A program made the translations under genes and the position numbers. From the NCBI RefSeq assembly GCF_041530365.1, contig NZ_CP168034.1, positions 1,302,001 to 1,366,000 on the forward strand: DNA of 64,000 nucleotides, read 5' to 3'. Positions 8,654 to 16,898 of this stretch are shown here, in pieces. Position 1 is the first letter of the stretch, and the number at the start of each line of letters is the position of its first letter. The stretch is from Capnocytophaga sp. ARDL2. Its GTDB lineage: Bacteria > Bacteroidota > Bacteroidia > Flavobacteriales > Flavobacteriaceae. The notes beneath the pieces were generated by a model that saw only the letters and a program-made list of their open reading frames with translations, made no database searches and was not told the DNA's origin.

Positions 8654-10168
8654 TTAGTTGTTATTTTTGATTAATTGTTCTAAAAAATCTCGCAGGTTAG
8701 ACAATCTTGGTATTTTGTTTTGTCCGCCCAATTTTCCTTGTTCGTTTAGCCAATCGTGAAAGAGATTTTTTCGTGCTACATTCAATTTCAAAGGATTCAA
8801 AGTCATATTATTATATCGTTTGGCTTCGTAATCCGAATTGATCGCTTGTAAATTTCGGTCTAAAATTACGGAAAATTCTTCAATATCTTTCGGATTTTCT
8901 ATAAATTCTATCATCCATTCGTGAGCTCCTTTTTCTTTTCCTTGCATAAACACAGGTGCTACGGTATATTCCAATACTTTTACGCCAAATTTTTCGCAAG
9001 TTTGTGCCAGTGCTTTGTCGGTATTTTCTATCATCAATTCTTCGCCAAATACATTGATGTAGTGCTTGGTGCGTCCTGTGATTTTAATGCGGTACGGATG
9101 GGCTGAAGTAAATCGCACGGTATCGCCCAGTAAATACCTCCACAAACCTCCATTGGTTGTAATCAGCACGGCATAATTTACACCAAGTTGTATCTCGTTG
9201 ATGGTTACTACTTTTTGATTAGAACTTCCGAAACTATCCATTGGGATAAATTCGTAGAAAATACCATAATCGAGCATCAACAACATATCATCGGCTCCGT
9301 TTCTATCTTGAATGGCAAAAAATCCTTCCGATGCGTTGTAGGTTTCGTAATACCTGAAATTTTCGGACGGAAAAAGTTTTTTGTATTGGTCTCGATAGGG
9401 TTCAAAACTCACTCCTCCGTGAAAATACACTTCGGCATGTGGCCAAATTTCTAGCAAATTGTTTTTGCCTGTGGTTTCGAGCATTTGATTGAGCATCACC
9501 AACATCCACGAAGGCACTCCCACCAAACTGGTAACATCTACTTTGCGTGTTTCTTCGATAATGGCTTTCATTTTTTCGTTCCATTCGCTCATCAGAGAAA
9601 CTTTATTTGAGGGCGTAGAGCTAAATTCTGCCCAAAAAGGCAAATTGTCTATCAAAATTGCCGACAAATCACCGAAAAAAGTATTGTGTTCTTCGTACAA
9701 TTCTTTGCTACCTCCCAAACGCAAACTCTTACCTGTAAATAATTTAGAATTTTCGTTGTTGTTGAGATACAAGCAAAGCATATCTTTACCCGCTTTGTAA
9801 TGACAATTTTCGAGAGCGTCATTGCTCACAGGGATAAATTTTGACTTTGCATTGGTAGTACCGCTCGATTTTGCAAACCATTTGATAGGTTCGTGCCACA
9901 AAATATTGTTTTCTCCTTTGCGAGTTCGGGTAATCAAAGGTTCTAAATCTTCATACGAATGAATAGGAACATTTCGAGCAAAATCTTCATAAGACTTGAA
10001 AGATTCAAATCCGTATTTTTTTCCAATTTCTGTATGTTGAGCCATTGAAATCAGTGTAGTAAGTACTTCTCTTTGAACTTCATTTGGATATTTCAAAAAC
10101 AATTCAATCTGATGAATGCGTTTTTTCAAAAACCAAGATGCAATCGAGTTTAATATTGATAATGCCAT
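8654..10168 (-). CDS. GH3-family acyl-adenylating enzyme
   Basis: This 504-residue protein is related to the plant GH3 auxin-responsive family, a branch of the ANL adenylating enzymes that activates a carboxylate with ATP and couples it to an acceptor. The ATP-binding signature is visible as KSSGTTNAKSKFIPVS near residue 90-105. Further conserved blocks are YNASEGFFAIQD near residue 275 and LLGDTVRFTS near residue 345. Bacteroidota commonly carry one copy; its substrate is not established. It heads a two-gene unit with the SecB-like gene and has a -7 box at 10199-10206. Confidence 0.88.
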   Translation of the reverse strand: MALSILNSIASWFLKKRIHQIELFLKYPNEVQREVLTTLISMAQHTEIGKKYGFESFKSYEDFARNVPIHSYEDLEPLITRTRKGENNILWHEPIKWFAKSSGTTNAKSKFIPVSNDALENCHYKAGKDMLCLYLNNNENSKLFTGKSLRLGGSKELYEEHNTFFGDLSAILIDNLPFWAEFSSTPSNKVSLMSEWNEKMKAIIEETRKVDVTSLVGVPSWMLVMLNQMLETTGKNNLLEIWPHAEVYFHGGVSFEPYRDQYKKLFPSENFRYYETYNASEGFFAIQDRNGADDMLLMLDYGIFYEFIPMDSFGSSNQKVVTINEIQLGVNYAVLITTNGGLWRYLLGDTVRFTSAHPYRIKITGRTKHYINVFGEELMIENTDKALAQTCEKFGVKVLEYTVAPVFMQGKEKGAHEWMIEFIENPKDIEEFSVILDRNLQAINSDYEAKRYNNMTLNPLKLNVARKNLFHDWLNEQGKLGGQNKIPRLSNLRDFLEQLIKNNN

Positions 10169-10198
10169 TTCTTTACCATGTGTTTACAAAGTATTTTT

Positions 10199-10206
10199 CA
10201 AAAATA
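10199..10206 (-). promoter_or_regulatory. -7 box of the GH3-family gene promoter
   Basis: TATTTTTG on the minus strand matches TAnnTTTG and sits 30 bp upstream of the GH3-family ATG, a normal leader length. Confidence 0.45.
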
Positions 10207-10415
10207 GTGATTATTCTTGTATTATTTTATAATTTTACGACAAATATTTATATTCTCTCGCAGATTCCACAGATAAACACAGATTTTGTTTGAAATTTTT
10301 GCTCACGCAGATTGAATAGATTTATTTTCTTTGTGTCGATTTGATTTTCGTAGTTTTTTTGATAAATCAAAAAAAACTAACTTACGAAGTTTTGTTATAC
10401 ACAATAGACACTGTT

Positions 10416-10500
10416 TCCCCCAAGTTTACACTTGGGGTTACACAAAGTTCGACACTCCTTGTCGCCAACTGAGCAAAGTCTCCGAAGATTTGGAGGAGAG
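10416..10500. repeat. Cluster of short hairpins in a 616-bp gene-free region
   Basis: The region 10169-10784 holds no convincing gene. Within it are consecutive inverted repeats: CCCCAAGT/ACTTGGGG at 10418-10437 (4-base loop), CGACA/TGTCG at 10450-10464 (5-base loop), and a CTCC/GGAG pair near 10480-10496. Dispersed motifs flank them, including a 'cacagataaacacaga' segment near 10268 and the repeat at 10756-10774. The arrangement resembles a REP-type element or the remnant of one. A 69-residue frame across it looks non-coding. Confidence 0.45.
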
Positions 10501-10755
10501 TATGTGCATCGAAATTCCGCAAAGCAACTCGGAAAATTGAACAGTGAATAACCCAATGTGTCAGCTTTTGGAAAAATATCACAAATGCCTATATTCCGTA
10601 GGGAGTACGGTACAAAAATAAATATCAATAATTCGATTTTATCTCCGAAAGTTTGATTTTTATTATAAATCAGTTAAGAAAGATTTGATACTAATTTACT
10701 TCGTACTTTTCGGCAAAGTATAGGGTCGTGTAATAAAATAATTAATGAAAATTTT

Positions 10756-10774
10756 TGTAATTCGTGGCTAAAAA
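10756..10774 (+). repeat. 19-bp dispersed repeat, copy 1
   Basis: The 19-mer TGTAATTCGTGGCTAAAAA is also present at 12026-12044. Here it lies just upstream of the DUF2797 start; the second copy contains the aroA start codon. Confidence 0.7.
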
Positions 10775-10784
10775 GTAAAAAAAA

Positions 10785-11582
10785 ATGATTTTTGAAGGTA
10801 TATTAAAAAAAATGGATACTGTTCTCGATGAACAGGTAAATTATTTTCTATTTAAAGACAGTGGTTTACTGCATGTAAATCAGTTGATTGATAGGAAAAT
10901 ATCACTAAAACATACGGGCTTTTGTTGTCTGAATTGCGGACAGGAAAAAAAAATCTTTCGTCAAGGGTTTTGTTACGACTGTTTTATGACCAGTCCGGCA
11001 GTGGGAGATTGGATTATGCATCCAGAGTTGAGCAAGGCTCATTTGGGCATTGCCGACCGTGATTTGGCTTACGAACAACGCGTACAATTGCAACCGCATA
11101 TTGTGTATTTTGCTGCAGCAAGTGATGTGAAAATCGGTGTAACTCGCAAGACTCAAATGCCTACTCGTTGGATAGACCAAGGGGCTCATTTGGCATTGCC
11201 GATAGTCGAAGTTCCTAATCGTTATTTAGCTGGTATTACGGAAGTTGCCTTAAAAAAACATTATTCCGATAAAACCAATTGGCGAAAAATGCTTCAAAAT
11301 GATATTATTTCTTTAGATAGTGAATTATTGTTAAATCAAGTGCAACCGCTATTGCCTCAAGAAGTAGTTCCATATTTTGAAAACACCATTCACAATACAC
11401 TGGAAATCAAATACCCAGTAAAACAATATCCAACCAAAGTAAACAGTTTGAGTTTAGAAAAAACACCAGAATTTGGTGGAGTATTAAAAGGTATCAAAGG
11501 ACAATATTTGATATTTGAAGACGGAGGCGTATTCAATGTACGCACATTCGAAGGGTATAAAGTACAACTAACAATAGAATAA
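10785..11582 (+). CDS. DUF2797 family protein
   Basis: This 265-residue protein matches the DUF2797 pattern. It has a four-cysteine putative zinc site near the N-terminus (Cys48, Cys51, Cys63, Cys66), then SPAVGDWIMHPELSKAH, and a GIY-YIG-like stretch (VYFAAASDVKIGVTRK, followed by TRWIDQGA). The family is of unknown function; the nuclease-like resemblance is weak and unproven. The gene is followed 2 bp later by the MazG-like gene, so they are co-transcribed. Confidence 0.82.
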   Translation: MIFEGILKKMDTVLDEQVNYFLFKDSGLLHVNQLIDRKISLKHTGFCCLNCGQEKKIFRQGFCYDCFMTSPAVGDWIMHPELSKAHLGIADRDLAYEQRVQLQPHIVYFAAASDVKIGVTRKTQMPTRWIDQGAHLALPIVEVPNRYLAGITEVALKKHYSDKTNWRKMLQNDIISLDSELLLNQVQPLLPQEVVPYFENTIHNTLEIKYPVKQYPTKVNSLSLEKTPEFGGVLKGIKGQYLIFEDGGVFNVRTFEGYKVQLTIE

Positions 11583-11584
11583 AA

Positions 11585-11911
11585 ATGAACATCAAAAACG
11601 CACAAATCGAAGTAGATAATTGGATAAAAGAACACGGCGTTCGTTATTTCAACGAATTGACCAACATGGCTCAATTGACAGAAGAAGTAGGAGAAGTAGC
11701 TCGTATTATTGCTCGTAGATATGGCGAACAATCTGAGAAAGAAAGTGATAAAAACAAAGATTTAGGAGAAGAATTAGCAGATGTATTGTTTGTATTGTTG
11801 TGTTTGGCAAATCAAACCGGTGTAGATTTACAAGAGTCTTTTGATAAAAAAATGGTTTTGAAAACCAAACGCGACCACGACAGACACCATAATAATAAAA
11901 AATTACTGTAG
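11585..11911 (+). CDS. MazG-like nucleotide pyrophosphohydrolase
   Basis: This 108-residue all-alpha NTP pyrophosphohydrolase has its metal-binding residues in two helices: EEVGE at residues 33-37 and EELAD at 62-66, the family pattern EExxE...ExxD. Such enzymes hydrolyse (d)NTPs to monophosphates and may clear non-canonical nucleotides. It starts 2 bp after the DUF2797 stop. The C-terminus is a basic His-rich tail (KRDHDRHHNNKK), as is common in the single-domain branch. Confidence 0.88.
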   Translation: MNIKNAQIEVDNWIKEHGVRYFNELTNMAQLTEEVGEVARIIARRYGEQSEKESDKNKDLGEELADVLFVLLCLANQTGVDLQESFDKKMVLKTKRDHDRHHNNKKLL

Positions 11912-11948
11912 GGGCAAATCGCAATTCGCCAATTAACGCAATTTGCCC
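11912..11948. repeat. Hairpin repeat after the MazG-like gene
   Basis: Inverted repeat GGGCAAATCGC / GCAATTTGCCC (11-bp stem with one mismatch, 15-base loop) starts directly after the stop codon. It could stabilise or end the transcript. It lacks a T-run and resembles dispersed Bacteroidota intergenic repeats. Confidence 0.5.
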
Positions 11949-12025
11949 ATTATTGCAAATCATCAATTAACTCAATTTGTTCATACAACAAAAACCGAAG
12001 GTTAAAAATAATCAATGTTAATTCG

Positions 12026-12044
12026 TGTAATTCGTGGCTAAAAA
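12026..12044 (+). repeat. 19-bp dispersed repeat, copy 2, containing the aroA start
   Basis: This is identical to 10756-10774. The GTG at 12034-12036 inside this repeat is the only plausible start in the aroA frame, because a TAA lies in frame at 12028-12030. Confidence 0.65.
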
Positions 12045-13263
12045 CATCATCCTTCTTCAAAAAATCAAAATAAAAAGCAATCATTCAGTAGTCATTGGAG
12101 GGTCGAAATCCGAGACCAATCGATTGCTGTTGCTTCAGGCGTTGTATCCGTCGTTGGAATTGGAAAATATTTCCGAATCAGACGATAGCCAAGTAATGCA
12201 AATCGCTTTACAATCAGACTATTACTCAATTGATATAGGTCATGCAGGAACTGCTATGCGTTTTCTCACAGCATATTTTGCTTCGCAACAAGGAAAAGAA
12301 GTGATTTTAACAGGTTCGAAGCGAATGAAACAACGACCGATTAAAATTTTGGTCGAAGCCTTACAATCCTTAGGGGCAGATATCGAATATTTAGAAAATG
12401 ATGGGTGTCCGCCGTTGAAAATTAACGGAAAAAAGATAGAAAAATCTGAAATCACCATCGATGCTTCGGTGAGTAGTCAGTATATTTCAGCTTTGTTGTT
12501 GATAGCTCCAAGTTTGCCAAATGGATTGAAAATCAAATTACAAGGGGAATGTACATCGTTGCCTTATTTGAAAATGACCACGCAAATTTTGGAAGATTTG
12601 GGAGTGGAATTGAATTTTTCAAATGATGAAGTTCAAGTTTTTCCATGTAAAAATATTTCTAAAAAACAATTTATGATAGAATCCGATTGGTCGTCGGCTT
12701 CGTATTATTTTTCATTGGTTGCACTGAGTGAAATAGGAACTACTATTCATATCCAATCATTCAAAGTAAATAGTTTACAAGGCGATAAGATATTAATTGA
12801 ATTGTATCAAAACTTTGGCGTTTCAACTCATTTTGAAGGGAATAATCTGATTTTAGAAAAAACACATCAACCAGAGATTAAACATTTTTCAGTTGATTGT
12901 ACAGCATTTCCAGATTTGGCTCAAACACTTATGGTAACTTGTTTGGGATTGCAAATTACAGCAAAATTTACAGGATTGCATACCTTAAAAATAAAGGAAA
13001 CCGATCGCATCGAAGCAATGGCAACCGAATTGAGAAAATTTGGTTTGGAAGTCGCAACCACCACAAATTCATTAGAGATTTTGAACACCGTTTCCTTTAC
13101 AGACAATCAACAAACGATAGATACTTATCACGACCACCGTATGGCATTGGCATTTGCACCTTTGTGTTTGAAAACGCCAATTCAAATCAATGATGCTGAA
13201 GTGGTAAGCAAGTCGTATCCCGATTTTTGGAAGGATTTGGAGAGAATTTTATTTGTTGAATAA
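12034..13263 (+). CDS. aroA: 3-phosphoshikimate 1-carboxyvinyltransferase (EPSP synthase)
   Basis: AroA joins phosphoenolpyruvate to shikimate-3-phosphate in the chorismate pathway. The substrate-binding motif GGSKSETNRLLLL is near residue 22, GHAGTAMRFLTA near residue 70, and the C-terminal DHRMALAFAPL near residue 370. At 409 residues it is slightly short but covers both domains. The only start in frame is GTG at 12034, which lies within a dispersed repeat, so the original N-terminus may have been replaced. Chorismate made here would also feed the isochorismate synthase at 16882. Confidence 0.93.
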   Translation: MAKNIILLQKIKIKSNHSVVIGGSKSETNRLLLLQALYPSLELENISESDDSQVMQIALQSDYYSIDIGHAGTAMRFLTAYFASQQGKEVILTGSKRMKQRPIKILVEALQSLGADIEYLENDGCPPLKINGKKIEKSEITIDASVSSQYISALLLIAPSLPNGLKIKLQGECTSLPYLKMTTQILEDLGVELNFSNDEVQVFPCKNISKKQFMIESDWSSASYYFSLVALSEIGTTIHIQSFKVNSLQGDKILIELYQNFGVSTHFEGNNLILEKTHQPEIKHFSVDCTAFPDLAQTLMVTCLGLQITAKFTGLHTLKIKETDRIEAMATELRKFGLEVATTTNSLEILNTVSFTDNQQTIDTYHDHRMALAFAPLCLKTPIQINDAEVVSKSYPDFWKDLERILFVE

Positions 13264-13629
13264 ATGAAACGATTTATCTATATCATTTTCTTTATTATAG
13301 CAATCTCCATTTACATTTTACAAAAAATGGAAATTGCTTTACATCCATTGATCAATAATTATGTAAATGATTTTTTGAGTATTCCCTTGGTTTTGAAAAT
13401 TTCTCAATTAATCTGTGAAAAATTTATTTACCAAAAAAAAATCAACTTTACTTTCTCATTGATTATTGCCATATGTATGTATTGGAGTTTGCTTTTTGAA
13501 GTGATTTTTTCTAAAATTTTATCCCGATATACTACTGATTATTTAGATATTTTTGCGTACTTTGTGGGGGGAATCGTTTATTATCTTATCGAAAAATATG
13601 AAAATAATAAAATGTTCAAAATGCAATGA
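13264..13629 (+). CDS. Small integral membrane protein
   Basis: This 121-residue protein has about four hydrophobic segments (residues 4-20, 35-52, 60-80 and 90-112). It starts directly after the aroA stop and overlaps the next gene by 32 bases, so it belongs to the same transcript. Similar flavobacterial proteins are sometimes labelled magnesium-citrate transporter or VanZ-like, but I see no motif that establishes a function. Confidence 0.6.
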   Translation: MKRFIYIIFFIIAISIYILQKMEIALHPLINNYVNDFLSIPLVLKISQLICEKFIYQKKINFTFSLIIAICMYWSLLFEVIFSKILSRYTTDYLDIFAYFVGGIVYYLIEKYENNKMFKMQ

Positions 13630-13894
13630 ATTTAGCAAAACTGAACCTTATTGCGAACATTGCAATCAATTACTTTTTACCGAAGAAACGAGAAAACAAG
13701 AGGTGTTACAATCGCACAACGAACGATTGGCAAAACCCAAAGTGGATCATCCAGTGCTAAAGGCGGTAAAAGCCATGCAAAATCATAGATTTTTTGTAGT
13801 GCAAATGATAGGGCATCTGTTGTATGGGATTGGTTTTGTTGTATTTTCGATTATTTCTTTTATAGCTTGGTTGGTTGCAGCGATTGCGGCTTGA
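13598..13894 (+). CDS. Zinc-ribbon membrane protein, hypothetical
   Basis: From the ATG at 13598 this is a 98-residue protein with an N-terminal CxxC...CxxC zinc ribbon (Cys6, Cys9, Cys19, Cys22), a charged middle, and a hydrophobic C-terminus (residues about 72-97) that would anchor it in the membrane. The ATG lies 32 bases inside the preceding gene in another frame. An upstream start at 13553 would add a segment that only shadows the neighbour's coding sequence and is less likely. Function is unknown. Confidence 0.6.
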   Translation: MKIIKCSKCNEFSKTEPYCEHCNQLLFTEETRKQEVLQSHNERLAKPKVDHPVLKAVKAMQNHRFFVVQMIGHLLYGIGFVVFSIISFIAWLVAAIAA

Positions 13895-13924
13895 TTTTCA
13901 ATAAAGTAAACAAACTAAAACTTT

Positions 13925-14880
13925 ATGAATACAAAATACATTTACTTTGCAGGAGGGTGTTTTTGGGAAACCGAACATTTTTTCAAACAAATAAGAGGTG
14001 TCGTTTTCACTCAAGTGGGGTATGCTAATGGGAAACAGAATATCCAACCTATGAGGAAGTTGATACCGATACTATAGGTTATGCAGAGGTGGTAAAAGTG
14101 GGAGACAATCCAGAAGAAATTACGCTCCAATTACTGATTGATTTATTTTTTAAAACCATAGACCCTACAAGTCTCAATCAACAAGGAAATGACATTGGAA
14201 CGCGTTATCGCACAGGAATTTATTATACAATAGAAGAAGAAAGAGAAATTATTTATCAAAAAAACAAGCATTTATCTGTGCTTTATGATGAACCTATAGT
14301 AATACAAAATCTTCCGTTAAAAAGCTATTATTCAGCCGAAGAGTATCATCAAGATTATTTATACAAAAATCCATCGGGCTATTGTCATATCGACCCACAA
14401 TTGTTTCAAATGGAAAAAGCTGCAAATCACAAAAAAGCAAATTATTTCAAACCATCTTATGAGGTTTTGAAAGAGAAACTTACGTCTTTACAATACGAAG
14501 TTACTCAAAATAGTGCTACAGAATATGCCTTTGAAAATAAATATTGGAATGAGTTTAGACCTGGAATATATGTCGATGTTACCACAGGTGAACCACTTTT
14601 TGTATATTCTGATAAGTTTGAATCTGGGTGTGGATGGCCGAGTTTTGCAAAACCAATAAATAAAGAACTCATCAAAGAAGTGTTGGACAAATCGTACCGT
14701 ATGTTGCGTACAGAAGTTCGCAGTATGTTGGGAGATGCACGTTTGGGGCATGTCTTTACCGATGGTCCAGAAGAATTAGGAGGCTATCGTTATTGTATCA
14801 ATAGTGCGTCATTGTGTTTTATACCTTTAGAAGAAATAGATCAAGAAAGGTATGCAGTCTATAAAAATTTGGTGGTATAA
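13925..14880 (+). pseudogene. msrAB: Peptide methionine sulfoxide reductase MsrA-MsrB fusion, frameshifted
   Basis: The frame opens at ATG 13925 with the MsrA active-site motif GGCFWETEH (catalytic Cys12). It runs to GYANGK and then goes out of frame at the AAA run 14033-14035, ending at a TAG. One inserted base there restores [20 protein letters not shown] and joins the open frame that continues to 14880. The second half contains an intact MsrB domain with SGCGWPSF and the catalytic RYCINSASL. MsrA and MsrB reduce the S and R forms of methionine sulfoxide. A sequencing error is possible, but as written the MsrA domain is cut and only MsrB could be made by reinitiation. Confidence 0.8.
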
Positions 14881-14991
14881 ATAAAATCTATAGTAGAATA
14901 AAAAAAATCAATCAATTTTTATAGTTTACCATATAGATTGCCCTTATCTTTACAGTGTAAAAAAAATAGTAATCATATAAAAATAAAAATT

Positions 14992-15627
14992 ATGGCATTA
15001 GTAGGAAAACAATTCCCAAACATCACAGTAGATGCAATTTCTGAAATGGGCGACAATTTGAGAATCAATGTATTGGAAGAAGCAACAAAAAACAATAAAA
15101 AAGTATTGTTGTTTTGGTATCCAAAAGATTTCACATTTGTATGTCCTACAGAGTTGCACGCTTTCCAGTCAGCTTTAGGAGAATTTGAAAAAAGAAACAC
15201 AATCGTAATCGGTGCATCTTGTGATACAAACGAAGTACACTTTGCATGGTTAAACACTCCAAAAAATCAAGGAGGAATCGAAGGTGTAACTTACCCATTA
15301 TTGGCAGATACTACAAGAAACTTGTCAAACGCATTGGGAATCTTGGATGTAGAAGAAGTATATTGCGAAGAAACAGACACAGTATTGTTGGAAGGGTCTA
15401 ATGTAACTTTTAGAGCTACTTTCTTGATCGACGAAACAGGGAAAGTATTCCACGAAGCAGTAAACGATATGCCTTTGGGAAGAAATGTAAACGAATTCTT
15501 GAGAATGATTGATGCATACTCTCACGTACAATCTCACGGAGAAGTTTGTCCTGCAAACTGGGAAGCTGGTAAAGAAGCTATGAACGCAAACAGAAACTCT
15601 ACAGCTGAATATTTAGCTAAACACTAA
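14992..15627 (+). CDS. Typical 2-Cys peroxiredoxin (AhpC/Prx1 type)
   Basis: This 211-residue thiol peroxidase reduces hydrogen peroxide and organic peroxides. The peroxidatic Cys51 lies in FTFVCPTE and the resolving Cys186 in HGEVCPANW, as in typical dimeric 2-Cys enzymes. I chose the ATG at 14992, preceded by an A-rich leader. A thioredoxin gene follows 150 bp downstream and could be its electron donor (inference). A -7-like TATCTTTA lies at 14945-14952. Codon use looks highly optimised, consistent with strong expression. Confidence 0.93.
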   Translation: MALVGKQFPNITVDAISEMGDNLRINVLEEATKNNKKVLLFWYPKDFTFVCPTELHAFQSALGEFEKRNTIVIGASCDTNEVHFAWLNTPKNQGGIEGVTYPLLADTTRNLSNALGILDVEEVYCEETDTVLLEGSNVTFRATFLIDETGKVFHEAVNDMPLGRNVNEFLRMIDAYSHVQSHGEVCPANWEAGKEAMNANRNSTAEYLAKH

Positions 15628-15649
15628 TTTATAGACTTTTTGTAATATT

Positions 15650-15705
15650 GTAAAATGTATATTGTAAATTGTTTGTAACAAGCAATATACATTTTACTGT
15701 TACAA
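15650..15705. promoter_or_regulatory. Overlapping alternative hairpins between peroxiredoxin and thioredoxin genes
   Basis: A perfect 15-bp inverted repeat (GTAAAATGTATATTG at 15650-15664, its complement at 15683-15697, 18-base loop) overlaps a second inverted repeat (TTGTAACA at 15673-15680, TGTTACAA at 15698-15705). The two stems exclude each other. There is no T-run. It may be a processing or stability element, an attenuator-like switch, or a small palindromic repeat. Confidence 0.4.
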
Positions 15706-15778
15706 GATATTAAATAGTTACTTAATACTTTGTACATAAAACTTTGTACTCAGTACTTACTACTTAAAAATATTTGCC

Positions 15779-16087
15779 ATGTTAATCGAATTATCACAAG
15801 ACAATCTACAAGAAATCATTTCACAAAATCCTAAAGTAGCTGTACAATTTTCAGCATCATGGTGTGGAAACTGCCGTATTATGAAGCCAAAATTTAAGAA
15901 ATTGTCAACAGAAAAAGAAGATATTACATTTGTAATTGTAGATGCAGAGCAATTTACAGAATCTCGTAAATTGGCTAATGTTTCCAACTTGCCTACATTC
16001 GCAATTTTTGTTGACGGAAAATTGGTAAACGAAACTCAAACAAACAAAGCTGAGGTATTAAACGACTTAATCAACGAAATTGCATAA
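15779..16087 (+). CDS. Thioredoxin-family protein
   Basis: This 102-residue single-domain thioredoxin has the active site SWCGNC (Cys29, Cys32) in place of the canonical WCGPC, and the cis-proline in NLPTFAIF. The Asn in the CxxC may shift its redox potential. No signal peptide is present, so it is cytosolic. It lies downstream of a 2-Cys peroxiredoxin and 3 bp before the DUF6952-type gene, forming a small redox cluster. A role as reductant of the peroxiredoxin is inferred from position. Confidence 0.9.
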   Translation: MLIELSQDNLQEIISQNPKVAVQFSASWCGNCRIMKPKFKKLSTEKEDITFVIVDAEQFTESRKLANVSNLPTFAIFVDGKLVNETQTNKAEVLNDLINEIA

Positions 16088-16090
16088 GTT

Positions 16091-16348
16091 ATGAAATTAC
16101 CTATTATCAAACATTTGACTCAGTTTATTGAAGAAAACGACCAAGATTATGTAGTAGAAGCCATCGAAGTATTGGAAGCACTTACCGAAGTTCCATCGTT
16201 GAAAGATGAAGAACTCGATGTAATCGGCGAACTAATCAGTAATATGTACGGTGCTATCGAAGTAGATAAATTGGTAAAAGAAGGAACTCCTAAAAAAGAA
16301 GCTTTAAATGCATTTATGCAAAGAGTGTTAGGTTCAATTGATAAATAA
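16091..16348 (+). CDS. DUF6952-type small acidic protein
   Basis: This 85-residue acidic helical protein (KLPIIKHLTQFIEENDQ..., then EVLEALTEVPSLKDEELDVIGEL) starts 3 bp after the thioredoxin stop. In flavobacteria a protein of this size commonly follows a thioredoxin gene; its function is unknown. No cysteines or membrane segments are visible. A terminator follows at 16365-16397. Confidence 0.7.
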   Translation: MKLPIIKHLTQFIEENDQDYVVEAIEVLEALTEVPSLKDEELDVIGELISNMYGAIEVDKLVKEGTPKKEALNAFMQRVLGSIDK

Positions 16349-16364
16349 ACTATTTCATTATTCT

Positions 16365-16397
16365 AAAAACTATCCAAACGATTGGGTAGTTTTTTTG
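16365..16397 (+). terminator. Intrinsic terminator after thioredoxin/DUF6952
   Basis: An 11-bp stem (AAAAACTATCC with GGGTAGTTTTT, one G-U pair, 8-base loop) runs into a T tract, 17 bp after the stop at 16348. Confidence 0.85.
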
Positions 16398-16457
16398 TTT
16401 TTAAGCGTGATTTTTAGAAAAAAAGAAAGTATTTTTGTACTAATTAGAAAAAAAAGT

Positions 16458-16898
16458 ATGCAAAATATAGATAAAACCTCGTTATTGGAAAAAATCAATG
16501 CGTACAACAAAAACACATTGATGGAAACACTCGAAATTGAATTTGTAGAAATAGGTGATGACTATCTAAAAGCCAAAATGCCTGTAAATCCTCGTGTACA
16601 TCAACCGATGGGTTTGTTGCACGGTGGGGCAAATTTGGCTTTGGCTGAAAGCGTGGGTAGTTGTGCGTCCATTTTGTTTGTTGATGTTACAAAATTTGAC
16701 ATTCGAGGGATTGAAATTTCGGGAACTCATGTAAAAAGCAAACGCGAAGGAACGGTCTATGCCACAGCAAAATTGGTTCACAAAGGTCGTACGCTGCATT
16801 TGTTTGAAATCAATATTACCGACGAAAACGACCAGTTGATTTCCAAATGCAAATTGACGAATATTATCTTACCCAAACGCAATGAAACTAAATTGTAG
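16458..16898 (+). CDS. Hotdog-fold thioesterase (PaaI/MenI type)
   Basis: From the ATG at 16458 this is a 146-residue hotdog thioesterase. The motif QPMGLLHGGANLALAES (near residues 50-66) is that of PaaI/YbdB/MenI enzymes, with the HGG segment and downstream Glu in the active site. It overlaps the isochorismate synthase gene by 17 bases. That context suggests it hydrolyses 1,4-dihydroxy-2-naphthoyl-CoA in menaquinone synthesis (MenI role, inference), though PaaI-type proteins have varied substrates. Confidence 0.85.
   Translation: MQNIDKTSLLEKINAYNKNTLMETLEIEFVEIGDDYLKAKMPVNPRVHQPMGLLHGGANLALAESVGSCASILFVDVTKFDIRGIEISGTHVKSKREGTVYATAKLVHKGRTLHLFEINITDENDQLISKCKLTNIILPKRNETKL

Noticed and set aside
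10331..10540. 69-codon frame in the 10.2-10.8 kb gap
   Set aside because: It runs through hairpins and repeats, has no promoter spacing and reads like non-coding sequence on both strands.
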